From Nocardioides luteus (GTDB taxonomy: Bacteria; Actinomycetota; Actinomycetes; Propionibacteriales; Nocardioidaceae), in the NCBI RefSeq assembly GCF_015752315.1, contig NZ_JADOVJ010000001.1, forward strand, positions 5,200,501 through 5,264,500: a stretch of DNA of 64,000 bases, written 5' to 3'. Positions 53,622 through 62,805 of this stretch are shown here, piece after piece. The notes below the pieces were generated by a model. The model searched no databases and was not told the DNA's origin. It saw nothing but the letters and a program-made list of their open reading frames with translations. A program made the translations under genes and the position numbers. Within the stretch, counting starts at the first letter, position 1. Each line of letters starts with the position of its first letter.

Positions 53622-56438
53622 GTGTCAGCTCGTAGACGCGTCGTCGCCCTGACTGCGACCGCACTTGCCCTCGGCGGGCTGAGCGTCATCCCGATGGCCC
53701 CGCCCGCCTCCGCCGAACCCGACCCGGTCGCGACCTACCAGGACCGTGCCGACGTCCCACTCACCATCCATCGCACCACCGACGGGATCGCCGACTTCAT
53801 CGGTTCGAAGACCGAAGCCGTCGATCCGCTGGGGGCCACCGTCAAGCCCGCGAAGGCGGCTCAGACCCACCTCGACCGCGCCGCGGAGGCGCTGGGCACC
53901 GACAAGAAGGACCTGCGCGAGGCGTCGACCAGCAAGGCCGTCGGCGGTGGGTCGGTGACCAGATACGAGCAGTACGTCGACGGCCTCCCCGTCCTCGGCG
54001 GCGAGGTGGTCATCGGACTGGACAAGGCCCGCGGCCTCACCTCCGCGGCCACCAGCCTCTCCGAAGCCACGGATGTCGCCGGGCCCGACGAGTCCGTGCG
54101 GACGAAGGCCGAGGACGCGGCCAGGGCCGTGGTCGCCAAGGCCAACCACGGAGCCACCGCCCTCACCGTGGACGACGAGGGCGCCTGGCTCTACGACGAC
54201 GACCTGATCAGCGGGCCGCAGATCGGCGAGACCAGCGTCTTCCGGTTCTCGGTGACCAACGGCTCCACCATCCGTGAGACCGTGCTCGTTCACGCCGGCA
54301 CCGGCCGCGTACTCATGCACATCAACGAGATCGCCCACGCCAACCGCCGCATCTGCGACAACGCCAACGTCCGCGCCGCAGCGACCGGCTGCGCCGACAC
54401 GAGCCTCACGGTCAAGCGGCGCGAGGGCGACGCACCCTCCGGGATCGCCGACGTCGACACGGCGTACGACATGCTCGGCGCGACCTCCGACCTCTACGCC
54501 TCCCTCGGTCTGGACCTGACCGACGAGATCGGCTGGTCCAGCGGCGCCACCGCCAAGGCGATCACCGCCACGACCCGCTACTGCGAGCCGACAGAGCCGG
54601 GCTACACGCCGCCGTGCCCGATGGACAACGCGTTCTGGAACGGTCAGCAGATCTACCTCGGCCAGGGCCTGGTGGTCGACGACATCGTCGGCCACGAGCT
54701 GACCCACGGGGTGATCGAGAAGAGCTCGAACCTCTTCTACTGGCACGAGTCGGGCGCCATCAACGAGTCGATGGCCGACATCATGGGCGAGATCGTCGAC
54801 CACCGCTACGCCACCGCCGGCGACTCCCCGACCGACTGGCGCGTCGGCGAGGACTCCTCCTTCGGCGCGATCCGCGACCTCGCCAACCCGACGGTGCACG
54901 ACCAGCCCGACCGGATGACCAGCTCGCTGTGGGAGGCCGACGACCTCAGCTACTACGCCGACGGCGGCGGCGTGCACACCAACAGCGGGGTCGGCAACAA
55001 GACGGCCTACCTGATCTCCCAGGGCGGCACCTTCAACGGCCGTACCATCACCGGCATCGACGCCGGTGACCCGACCCTGCAGAAGACCGCGGCCCTCTAC
55101 CTCTACACGATCCAGCACCTCGTCTCCGGAAGCCAGTACGCCGACCTGCGCCGCACCCTGGCCAACAGCTGCTCCGCGCTGGTGGCCGCCGGCACCGCCG
55201 GCTTCACCGCGGACGACTGCACCCAGGTCAATCTCGCCACCGACGCGACCGAGCTGGCGAAGTCGCCCACCAAGGCGGGCGCGACCCGGCCCGCGGAGGC
55301 GCCCAACACCTGCCCCGCAGGAAGCACCGGCAAGGCCGCGGTGGCGACCCCGTCGCTCAGCCGAGGTGTGCTGTGGAACCCGGCGCCCGACGCGGCGCAG
55401 GGCATCCCCGCGAACGACCGTGACGGCAACGGCTCCGACTTCGGCATGAACCCCGACCCGGAGACGTACGGCGACCCGACGGCCAGCGGCCTGACGACGG
55501 CCGCGATCAACGTGCCGGCCGGAAAGCGGACCTACCTCCGGTTCAGCCACTGGTACCTCTTCGAGTGGTACACCGGCAGCGACCCCGCCTACCCCACGCC
55601 CGAGTACTACGACGGCGGCGAGGCGCGGTTGCTGGTCAACGGCGTCGCGACCGCCATCCCGTCCACGGCCTGGGTGAACGGCCCGAAGCAGAAGCTGCTG
55701 CTCAACAGCCCCACCCGGCCGCTGACCGGCTTCGGCGGCGACTCCAACGGCTGGATGAGCTCTCGGGTCGACCTGTCCGCGTTCGCCGGCAAGACCGTCC
55801 AGTTCCAGTGGGTCGTACGCGGCGACAATGTCGGCTCGTTCATCGGCTGGTTCGTCGACGGGATCGAGCTCTACACCTGCAACCCGCTGACCATCGCGAG
55901 CACCGCGCCGCCGACGATCAGCGGCACCCCGCGGGTGGGCTACACCCTGACGGCGACGAAGGGCTCGTGGAGCCCGACGGCCACGAGCGTGAAGTACCAG
56001 TGGCTGCGGAACGGCGTCCCGATCTCGGGTGCCACCGCGTCGACCTACAAGCTCGCCGGCGCCGACCACACCAAGGAGATCCGGGTCCGGGTGACGGCGT
56101 ACTCCTCGACCTGGCCGGCCGCCAACCCAGGTGTCCGGGCGAGCGCGGCGACCGCGAGGATCGCGGCCGGCTACCTCACCGCGGCCACGCCGACGATCGG
56201 CGGCACCCGCAGGGTCGGCTATCTGCTCACCGCCTACCCCGGCGCCTGGAAGCCCTCCGGGATCACGTTCAGCTACCAGTGGCTGCGCAACGGCGTCGCG
56301 ATCTCGGGCGCGACGGGAAAGACGTACCGCCTCCGGTCCGTCGACCGCGGCGACCGCATCCGCGTCCGGGTGACCGGCCGCAAGGCGGGCTACTACACCA
56401 AGACCGCCACCTCGGCGGCCACCAGCACCATCCGATGA
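53622..56438 (+). CDS. secreted M4-family zinc metalloprotease with C-terminal repeat domains
   Basis: A 938-residue protease. The signal peptide (VVALTATALALGGLSVIPM, cleaved after ASA) is followed by an FTP/propeptide region and the peptidase. HELTH is at residues 358-362, the third zinc ligand E382 lies in GAINESMADIMGE, 20 residues after H362 as in thermolysin, and the proton-donor histidine is in GGGVHTNSGVGN. After about residue 600 there is a beta-rich domain and then two Ig-like repeats that share YQWLRNGV and GATASTYKL/GATGKTYRL. The start is a GTG with AAGGAG six bases upstream. Substrates are unknown; the repeats probably bind cell surface or matrix. Confidence 0.9.
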   Translation: MSARRRVVALTATALALGGLSVIPMAPPASAEPDPVATYQDRADVPLTIHRTTDGIADFIGSKTEAVDPLGATVKPAKAAQTHLDRAAEALGTDKKDLREASTSKAVGGGSVTRYEQYVDGLPVLGGEVVIGLDKARGLTSAATSLSEATDVAGPDESVRTKAEDAARAVVAKANHGATALTVDDEGAWLYDDDLISGPQIGETSVFRFSVTNGSTIRETVLVHAGTGRVLMHINEIAHANRRICDNANVRAAATGCADTSLTVKRREGDAPSGIADVDTAYDMLGATSDLYASLGLDLTDEIGWSSGATAKAITATTRYCEPTEPGYTPPCPMDNAFWNGQQIYLGQGLVVDDIVGHELTHGVIEKSSNLFYWHESGAINESMADIMGEIVDHRYATAGDSPTDWRVGEDSSFGAIRDLANPTVHDQPDRMTSSLWEADDLSYYADGGGVHTNSGVGNKTAYLISQGGTFNGRTITGIDAGDPTLQKTAALYLYTIQHLVSGSQYADLRRTLANSCSALVAAGTAGFTADDCTQVNLATDATELAKSPTKAGATRPAEAPNTCPAGSTGKAAVATPSLSRGVLWNPAPDAAQGIPANDRDGNGSDFGMNPDPETYGDPTASGLTTAAINVPAGKRTYLRFSHWYLFEWYTGSDPAYPTPEYYDGGEARLLVNGVATAIPSTAWVNGPKQKLLLNSPTRPLTGFGGDSNGWMSSRVDLSAFAGKTVQFQWVVRGDNVGSFIGWFVDGIELYTCNPLTIASTAPPTISGTPRVGYTLTATKGSWSPTATSVKYQWLRNGVPISGATASTYKLAGADHTKEIRVRVTAYSSTWPAANPGVRASAATARIAAGYLTAATPTIGGTRRVGYLLTAYPGAWKPSGITFSYQWLRNGVAISGATGKTYRLRSVDRGDRIRVRVTGRKAGYYTKTATSAATSTIR

Positions 56439-56465
56439 TCCGGATCCGGCCCGACGACGGCGCGC

Positions 56466-56984
56466 TCAGTCGCCGTCGTCGGGTCGGCCGGGATGCAGCA
56501 GCAGGTCGACCTCGTCGATGACCACCTCGGTCACGACGCCGACGGCGAGGCCGTCGATCCGGGTGCCCGCCAAGGTGCCGCCGAGGCCATCCGGTCCGGT
56601 CAGCCGGGCCGCCGGCCGGGCGCGGACCGCCTCACCGAGCCGGCGCTCCAACGCCGTGTGCAGGACCGCACGCGGGTCGATGTACGCCGCACCGACCCGA
56701 GGCGGGTCGACATCGACGGAGAACGTGGCGAGGACACGTACGTCCTGGCCGTCCCCGGTCCGGGTCCGGACGACGACCGCGATCTCGATCTGCCCGGTCG
56801 GCCACTCGAGCACCTCGTGGAAGCCGGGGACCGCCACGGTCATCGAGTCGGAGGCGATCCGGACGATCCGCCGGTGCCGGGTCACGACCAGGCACTCGCC
56901 ACGGCGGGCCCGCCGCAGCAGCGAGGCCACCACCAGGCCGGCCGCGACCACCGCGATCAGCAGAATCGTCGCCGTCTCCCCCAT
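56466..56984 (-). CDS. membrane-anchored Band7/SPFH-like protein
   Basis: A 172-residue protein with an N-terminal anchor (TATILLIAVVAAGLVVASLL) and a domain that looks like a short SPFH/Band 7 unit: ECLVVTRHRRIVRIASDSMTVAVPGFHEVLEWPTGQIEIAVVVRTRTGDGQDVRVLATFSVDVDPP. The match is by pattern. The ATG at 56984 is chosen because it begins right before the membrane segment; an upstream start would add 16 charged residues. Function unknown. Confidence 0.6.
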   Translation of the reverse strand: MGETATILLIAVVAAGLVVASLLRRARRGECLVVTRHRRIVRIASDSMTVAVPGFHEVLEWPTGQIEIAVVVRTRTGDGQDVRVLATFSVDVDPPRVGAAYIDPRAVLHTALERRLGEAVRARPAARLTGPDGLGGTLAGTRIDGLAVGVVTEVVIDEVDLLLHPGRPDDGD

Positions 56985-57065
56985 GGCCCGAGTCTTCTCG
57001 GCTCGGGCTCGATTCCGAATGGGCGCTGCCACCCATTCGTCCGAGCGTCCACGTCGCCGCAGATG

Positions 57066-58493
57066 TCAGTCGACGGCCTGTGCCCACGGGCTGATCCTCA
57101 CCTCGGCCCCGTCGAGGATGTCGAGACCGCTCGGCCCGTCGGGTACCGCGACACCGAGCGTGGTGGGCGTGCTGCCGGGCATCGCGGTCACGAGCAGCTC
57201 GGTGGTGATGTCAGGGTCGTTCGCGGTGGACATCGCCTGCCAGTCGATCACCGCCATCACCGACTGCGCCGGAGGGACGACGACGCGCTCGGGCACCATC
57301 GAGGGTTCGTACGGCTCGACCATCACCTCGGTCTGCCGAGCACCGGCGGCGTTCAGGAACGCGACATCGGGTACGTCTTCGATCGCACAGGCCCGACGGC
57401 CGAGGTTGCGGGCCCGGAGCCACGCCTGCCGCGATCCCAGAGCCGCGTCCTGGCCGCCGAAGGTGACCTCGAGATCGGATGGCCGGCACGGCGGCGCGGC
57501 CGGGTCCGTGGGCCAGGGCGCACCGTCACCGAACGGCGGCATCGTCGTCGGCGCCGCAGTCTTTCCCCCGACCCAGCCCTCGACCTTGCCGCCGCGCGTC
57601 CCTTCGACCACGTACTCCAGCGGCTGCCCCGACCCCACGGGATAGCCCTGGTAGGCCGTCAGCCACCTGCTGACGTCGCCGATCACCCGGTCACCCTCGG
57701 CGGCCTCGACCAGGACGATCAGCGGTTCGTACGGAGCGGCCAGCTGGGCCGAGGTCACCGACCGCCGCTCGGAGGCAGCCACCACGAGCCTCACCGCCGC
57801 CGGATCGGGCACCTCGTTCGACCGGTACCACGCATCGCCACCGCGGAGATCCACCGGGCGCTGCCGGTCGCGGGCGACCGCGGCCAGTGCGGCCAGGCGG
57901 GCCTGCGGCGCCTCTACGTCAGCCTTGGCAGGAAGCCCCGTCTGCGGGTCGGCGACGGTCGACGACACCGACGTCGCCCCGGCGTCTCGCAGCGCGACGG
58001 CATCGGCGAGCGCATCACCCATGGCATCACCGGGGTTCAGACCACGCTCGCCCACGGTGATCCGGGGAGGGCCCATCGTGAACGAGACGCCGGTACGGTC
58101 AGGCCCCGCCTCCGGCGCACCTCGGGTGATCTCGGGGCGAACCAGCCGGAGCACCTCCTTGCTCGCCGCGGCCGCCTCGGCCCCCGTCAGATCGTCCTCC
58201 AGGGTCACCTCGACGCTGACCGAGTGCTCCTCACGGTCGGCCTCCCCGAAGTCCTCCCCCGGGACGCGCCGGGACTCGTCGACGGCCAGAACGTCGCGTA
58301 CGCCGGGGACGGACCGCCACTCGTCGGAGATGTCGAGGATCCTCGACACCGACTCCGGTGTTCTCGTCCCGGCCGCCGACACAACGGGCCGGATCCAGAG
58401 CACCGCGACCGTGCACCCGACCACGACCAGCAGGACGAGCGCGACGGCCACGATCCCCACCCGGACCTCGCGCCTGTCAGCGCCGCCCGACAT
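57066..58493 (-). CDS. membrane-anchored protein with DUF4232-like C-terminus
   Basis: A 475-residue protein. One N-terminal helix (VGIVAVALVLLVVVGCTVAVLW) anchors an extracytoplasmic part. The last 140 residues, from CRPSDLEVTFGGQDAALGSRQAWLRARNLGRRACAIEDVPDVAFLNAAG, resemble the DUF4232 domain of actinobacterial secreted proteins. The middle part (residues about 50-330) was not recognised. It lies downstream of nothing on its strand apart from the small SPFH-like gene that follows after 81 bases, so the two may be co-transcribed. Confidence 0.7.
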   Translation of the reverse strand: MSGGADRREVRVGIVAVALVLLVVVGCTVAVLWIRPVVSAAGTRTPESVSRILDISDEWRSVPGVRDVLAVDESRRVPGEDFGEADREEHSVSVEVTLEDDLTGAEAAAASKEVLRLVRPEITRGAPEAGPDRTGVSFTMGPPRITVGERGLNPGDAMGDALADAVALRDAGATSVSSTVADPQTGLPAKADVEAPQARLAALAAVARDRQRPVDLRGGDAWYRSNEVPDPAAVRLVVAASERRSVTSAQLAAPYEPLIVLVEAAEGDRVIGDVSRWLTAYQGYPVGSGQPLEYVVEGTRGGKVEGWVGGKTAAPTTMPPFGDGAPWPTDPAAPPCRPSDLEVTFGGQDAALGSRQAWLRARNLGRRACAIEDVPDVAFLNAAGARQTEVMVEPYEPSMVPERVVVPPAQSVMAVIDWQAMSTANDPDITTELLVTAMPGSTPTTLGVAVPDGPSGLDILDGAEVRISPWAQAVD

Positions 58494-58570
58494 CGCCACG
58501 TACGTCCTCCTCGACCTCTGCGGAAGGCAAAGAGTCGCACAGGACGAACCCCGTCTGCCCCGCAAATAGC

Positions 58571-58608
58571 GAACCGGCACGGTTCCTTCACAGGATCCGT
58601 GCCGGTTC
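58571..58608 (-). terminator. hairpin terminator after the fadB-type gene
   Basis: A perfect 12-bp stem starting GAACCGGCACGG with a 14-base loop, 24 bases beyond the stop of the fadB-type gene on its strand. It also isolates the DUF4232-like gene promoter from the fad operon. Confidence 0.75.
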
Positions 58609-58632
58609 ACCACATCGCCATGGATGGCTGGG

Positions 58633-60792
58633 TCAGGCCGGGAAGCCCTCACCCTTGGCCGCGAGGTCGCGGAGGTACTGCGTCGGGCGGAACCGCTCGC
58701 CGTACTTCTCGGCCAGCTCGTCGGCACGAGCCAGGAACGCCTCGATGCCGATCGAGCCGTCGGCGGCCTCGTAGCCGGTGATGAACTGGGCCGCACCACC
58801 GGTCTGCGGCGGGAAGCCGATGCCGAAGATGGAGCCGATGTTGGCGTGCGCGGCGGAGGTGATGACACCTTCCTCGAAGCACTTCGCGGTCTCCAGGGCC
58901 TCGATGAAGAGCATCCGCTCCTCGGCGTCCCGGATCGGGATCTGCTCCTCGGCGACCGGGAACACGGTCCCGAGGTCGGCCCAGATCGAGCCACGCTTGC
59001 CGTCGACGTAGTCGTAGAACCCGGCACCCTTGAGCTTGCCGGAGCGACCCGCCTCGATGAGCGGGTTGAGCACCCGCTCCGTGGTGGTCAGCTCCTCGAT
59101 TCCGGCGGCCTCCCGCGTCGTACGAGCGATCTTGACCATGAGCTCGTGGTTGAGCTCGTCGGCGATCTGCAGCGGGCCGACCGGGAACCCGGCCTGGGTC
59201 GCGGCGCGCTCGAGCGAGTAGGGCGCGAAGCCCTCGGCGAGCAGCTCCAGACCCTCCTGGATCTGGGTGCCGATGACGCGCGAGGTGTAGAAGCCGCGGC
59301 TGTCGTTGACGACGATCGGGGTCTTCTTGATCTGCTGGACGATGTCGTAGGCCTTGGCCAGCGCGACGTCGCTCGTCTCGGAACCCTTGATGATCTCGAC
59401 CAGCGGCATCTTGTCGACGGGCGAGAAGAAGTGCAGACCGATGAAGTCGGCCGGGCGGTCGATCCCCTTGGCGAGCTCGGTGATCGGCAGCGTCGAGGTG
59501 TTGGAGCAGAGCACCGCGTCCTTGTTGACGAACGGGGCGATCTCGTTGAAGACCTTCTGCTTCAGCGACACGTCCTCGAAGACCGCCTCGACGACGACGT
59601 CGACGCCGGCGAAGTCCTCCGGGGCGACAGTCGGGGTGATCCGGTCGAGGATCTCGTCGGCCTTCTCCTGGGTCAGCTTGCCGCGGGAGACGGCCTTCTC
59701 GTTGAGCTTGGCGGTGTAGGCCTTGCCCTTCTCGGCCGACTCGATGGCGACGTCCTTGAGGACGACCTCCGCACCCGCACGGGCGAAGGAGTACGCGATG
59801 CCCGCACCCATCATCCCGGCACCGAGCACGCCGACCTTGGTCGCGGTGAACTTCTCGACGCCGTCGGGACGCAGCGTGCCGGCGCCGATGGCGCCGAGGT
59901 CGAAGAAGAACGCCTGGATCATGTTCTTCGACTGCTGGCCGGTGACCAGCGAGGTGAAGTAGCGCGACTCGATCCGGGTGGCGGTGTCGAAGTCGACCAT
60001 CGCACCCTCGACCGCGGCCGACAGGATCGCCTTCGGCGCACGCATGTCGGACTGCTTGAGCTGCTTGCGCAGGATCGGCGGGAACGCCGGCAGGAAACCG
60101 GCGAGAGCCGGGGAGGTCGGCTTGCCACCGGGCATCTTGTAGCCCGGCTTGTCCCACGGCTGCGCGATCTCGTCGGGGTTGGCCTTGATCCACGCCTTCG
60201 CGGCGGGCACGAGCTCATCGGGGGAGGAGACCAGCTCGTGGATCAGGCCCTTCTCGAGGGCAGCGGCGGGCTTGAACTTCGTGCCCTGGCCGAGGACGTC
60301 CATCAGGCCGGTCATGATGCCGAGGAGACGTACGACGCGGGTGACGCCACCGCCACCGGGCAGCAGGCCGAGGGAGACCTCGGGCAGACCGATGTCGTAG
60401 CGGGCGTCGAGGGCGATCCGGTGCTGGGCGGCCAGCGCGATCTCCAGACCGCCACCGAGGGCGGCGCCGTTGATCGCCGCGACGACCGGCTTGGGGAAGG
60501 TCTCCAGCTTGCGGAGGGTCGCCTTGATCGACTCGACCTCCTCGAAGACCTGGGCGGCGTTCTCCGGCCGCACCTGGATCATGTTCTTGAGGTCACCGCC
60601 GGCGAAGAAGGTCTTCTTCGCGGACGCGATGACGACGCCGGTGACGCCGTCCGCCTCGGCGTACAGCTTCTCGACGGCCTCCGCCATCGAGGTCTTGTAC
60701 AGCTCGTTCATGGTGTTGGCCGACTGGTTCGGGTCGTCCAGGGTCAGCGTGACGATGCCGTCGGCATCCTTGTCGTACTTGACTGCGCTCAT
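58633..60792 (-). CDS. multifunctional enoyl-CoA hydratase / 3-hydroxyacyl-CoA dehydrogenase (FadB/FadJ type)
   Basis: A 719-residue fused beta-oxidation enzyme. The N-terminal crotonase domain has FAGGDLKNM and NGAALGGGLEIALAAQHRIALDARYDIGLPEVSLGLLPGGGG, with both catalytic glutamates. From about residue 330 the dehydrogenase starts with GVLGAGMMGAGIAYSFARAGAEVVLKD and carries the HFFSPVDKMPLVEII motif. It hydrates enoyl-CoA and oxidises the 3-hydroxyacyl-CoA with NAD. It is the second gene of a thiolase-led operon, 18 bases after the thiolase stop. Confidence 0.95.
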   Translation of the reverse strand: MSAVKYDKDADGIVTLTLDDPNQSANTMNELYKTSMAEAVEKLYAEADGVTGVVIASAKKTFFAGGDLKNMIQVRPENAAQVFEEVESIKATLRKLETFPKPVVAAINGAALGGGLEIALAAQHRIALDARYDIGLPEVSLGLLPGGGGVTRVVRLLGIMTGLMDVLGQGTKFKPAAALEKGLIHELVSSPDELVPAAKAWIKANPDEIAQPWDKPGYKMPGGKPTSPALAGFLPAFPPILRKQLKQSDMRAPKAILSAAVEGAMVDFDTATRIESRYFTSLVTGQQSKNMIQAFFFDLGAIGAGTLRPDGVEKFTATKVGVLGAGMMGAGIAYSFARAGAEVVLKDVAIESAEKGKAYTAKLNEKAVSRGKLTQEKADEILDRITPTVAPEDFAGVDVVVEAVFEDVSLKQKVFNEIAPFVNKDAVLCSNTSTLPITELAKGIDRPADFIGLHFFSPVDKMPLVEIIKGSETSDVALAKAYDIVQQIKKTPIVVNDSRGFYTSRVIGTQIQEGLELLAEGFAPYSLERAATQAGFPVGPLQIADELNHELMVKIARTTREAAGIEELTTTERVLNPLIEAGRSGKLKGAGFYDYVDGKRGSIWADLGTVFPVAEEQIPIRDAEERMLFIEALETAKCFEEGVITSAAHANIGSIFGIGFPPQTGGAAQFITGYEAADGSIGIEAFLARADELAEKYGERFRPTQYLRDLAAKGEGFPA

Positions 60793-60810
60793 AGCTCTTC
60801 AGATTCCCTT

Positions 60811-62022
60811 TCAGACCAGCTCGACGATCGTCGCGATACCCATGCCGCCACCGACGCACAGCGTGGCGAGGCCGCGCTGCTTGCCCTGACGCTCGAGCTC
60901 GTCGACCAGGGTGCCGAGGATGATGGCCCCGGTCGCGCCCAGCGGGTGGCCCATGGCGATCGCGCCGCCGTTGACGTTGGTGATCGACTCGTCGATGCCC
61001 ATGTCCTTCATGAACCGCATCGCGACCGCGGCGAACGCCTCGTTGATCTCGAACAGGTCGATGTCGTCGACGGTGAGACCGGCCTTGGCCAGCGCCTTGC
61101 GCGAGGCCGGCGCCGGCCCGGTGAGCATGATCGTGGGGTCGGCACCGGAGACGGCGGCCGAGACGATCCGGGCGCGCGGGGTGAGGCCGTTGGCCTTGCC
61201 GGCCTCCTCGGAGCCGATCAGCATCAGCGCGGAGCCGTCGACGATGCCGGAGGAGTTGCCGGCGTGGTGGACGTGGTCGATCTTCTCGACCCAGTGGTAC
61301 TTGGCCAGCGCGACGTCGTCGAAGCCGGCCTCCTGGCCCTGCTGGAGGAAGGACGGCTTGAGGCCGGCCAGCGTCTCGGCGGTCGTGCCGGGGCGGATCA
61401 GCTCGTCATGGTCGAGCACGGTGAGACCGTTCTGGTCCACGACCGGGATGACGGCGTCCTTGAAGTAGCCGTTCTCCCAGGCGGCGGCAGCCCGGGCGTG
61501 CGACTGGGCGGCGTAGCGGTCGACGTCCGCGCGGCTGAAGCCCTCGAGGGTCGCGATCAGGTCGGCGCCGATGCCCTGCGGCACGAAGCCGGTCTTGAGG
61601 GCGGTGTCGGGGTCCTGCGCCCAGGCACCGCCGTCGCTGCCCATCGGCGCCTTGCTCATCGACTCCACGCCACCGGCGAGGATGAGGTCCTCGAAGCCGC
61701 CGCGTACGCGGGAGGCGGCCTGGTTCACGGCCTCCAGCCCGGAGGCGCAGAAGCGGTTGAGCTGCACACCCGCGGTCGTCTCGGGGAGACCGGCCTTGAT
61801 GGCGGCGGTCTTGGCGATGTCACCGCCCTGCTCGCCGACGGGGGTGACGACGCCGAGGACGACGTCGTCGATCAGCGCCGGGTCGAGGTTGGGGTTGCGC
61901 TTGCGAGCCTCATCGATCAGGCCGACCACCAGGTCGATCGGCTTGACCTCGTGGAGCGCTCCGGTCTTCTTACCCTTCCCGCGCGGCGTGCGCAGGTGGT
62001 CATAGATGAATGCTTCAGCCAT
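60811..62022 (-). CDS. fadA: acetyl-CoA C-acyltransferase (thiolase)
   Basis: A 403-residue thiolase with the nucleophilic cysteine C92 in [16 protein letters not shown], the conserved [30 protein letters not shown] with its catalytic histidine, and the C-terminal cysteine in [13 protein letters not shown]. It cleaves 3-ketoacyl-CoA in beta-oxidation and pairs with the downstream FadB-type enzyme. A symmetrical TGTGACA/TGTCACA site lies eight bases upstream of its start and contains an 11-base motif also found upstream of the MerR gene, so MerR control is likely. Confidence 0.95.
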   Translation of the reverse strand: MAEAFIYDHLRTPRGKGKKTGALHEVKPIDLVVGLIDEARKRNPNLDPALIDDVVLGVVTPVGEQGGDIAKTAAIKAGLPETTAGVQLNRFCASGLEAVNQAASRVRGGFEDLILAGGVESMSKAPMGSDGGAWAQDPDTALKTGFVPQGIGADLIATLEGFSRADVDRYAAQSHARAAAAWENGYFKDAVIPVVDQNGLTVLDHDELIRPGTTAETLAGLKPSFLQQGQEAGFDDVALAKYHWVEKIDHVHHAGNSSGIVDGSALMLIGSEEAGKANGLTPRARIVSAAVSGADPTIMLTGPAPASRKALAKAGLTVDDIDLFEINEAFAAVAMRFMKDMGIDESITNVNGGAIAMGHPLGATGAIILGTLVDELERQGKQRGLATLCVGGGMGIATIVELV

Positions 62023-62030
62023 GCGCCGAT

Positions 62031-62051
62031 TGTGACACTAAAACTGTCACA
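62031..62051. promoter_or_regulatory. palindrome upstream of fadA, likely MerR operator
   Basis: TGTGACA, seven bases, TGTCACA. It overlaps ACTGTCACAGT at 62043-62053, which recurs at 62713-62723 before the MerR gene. Confidence 0.65.
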
Positions 62052-62076
62052 GTCAACAGGGTGTTGCCCAAAAGCT

Positions 62077-62670
62077 TCACGACAGATTGCGGGAGATCGT
62101 CCGGTTCACGGCGTCCTGGAAGCTCACCACGATCGCCTCGGTGGTCAGCTGCCGCAGCCGCGGGAGCACCTCCTCGAGGTGCTTGGCCTCCTCGGGGCTG
62201 TGGTGGGTGCGCCGGAACGGATCGACGACCTGGTCGCGCAGGATGACGTTGAGCTCGGCGGCGAGCTCGGCCATGAGACGCGAGGTCGCTGCGTACGCCG
62301 CCGCGAGGGCGTCGCGCGGCAGGCCCAGCGCGATCAGCTCGCGCCCGATCCTCGCCTGGATGTCCTCGGTCGGCTCCGTGGCCCACGAGGTGATCATCGC
62401 CCGCTGCATCGCGAGGTCCTCACGCGTGATGTCGGCGGGGAGCCGGGCGAGGTAGCGCTCGATCGCCTGCAGCGTGAACCCGTGCTCCTGGAGCGCCCTG
62501 ACCAGGTCGAGCCGAGCACGGTGCTCGGGGCCGTAGTAGGCCACCCGCCCGCGACGGATCGGCGCCGGGATCAACCCGAGGCTCGCGTAGTAGCGCGTGG
62601 TGCGCACCGAAAGCCCCGTGGCGGTCGACAGCTCATCGATCGTCATCAGCTCATCGGTCGTCTCGGTCAT
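62077..62670 (-). CDS. MerR-family regulator of the beta-oxidation genes
   Basis: A 197-residue MerR protein. The HTH is MTIDELSTATGLSVRTTRYYASLGLIPAPIRRGRVAYYGPEHRARLDLVRALQEHGFTL, and a long effector domain follows. It lies between the thiolase operon and the divergent acyl-CoA dehydrogenase gene, and the same 11-base sequence ACTGTCACAGT sits before both its own start and fadA. A start at 62670 is used; a start at 62700 would lengthen the N-terminus by ten residues. It probably responds to a fatty acid or acyl-CoA. Confidence 0.85.
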   Translation of the reverse strand: MTETTDELMTIDELSTATGLSVRTTRYYASLGLIPAPIRRGRVAYYGPEHRARLDLVRALQEHGFTLQAIERYLARLPADITREDLAMQRAMITSWATEPTEDIQARIGRELIALGLPRDALAAAYAATSRLMAELAAELNVILRDQVVDPFRRTHHSPEEAKHLEEVLPRLRQLTTEAIVVSFQDAVNRTISRNLS

Positions 62671-62712
62671 GTCAGGGACCGTAGACCAAACCATTGCCAC
62701 TTCGCCAGTGTT

Positions 62713-62723
62713 ACTGTCACAGT
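62713..62723. promoter_or_regulatory. second copy of ACTGTCACAGT, upstream of the MerR gene
   Basis: Identical to 62043-62053. A shorter match, GTCACAGT, occurs at 62757-62764 before the acyl-CoA dehydrogenase gene. Three linked promoter regions thus share the core, supporting one regulon. Confidence 0.55.
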
Positions 62724-62805
62724 TGCTCCGTCGCCCATCACGACAATGCGGTCTGCGTCACAGTGGTGAGGCATCATTAACCGGGTACGTCTACGGAGGA
62801 GAGTC

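Noticed and set aside
58624..62769. A very long open frame on the plus strand across the beta-oxidation genes
   Set aside because: It runs antisense to three clear enzyme and regulator genes, has an Arg/Asp/Gly-rich composition without domains, and is explained by high GC at third positions.
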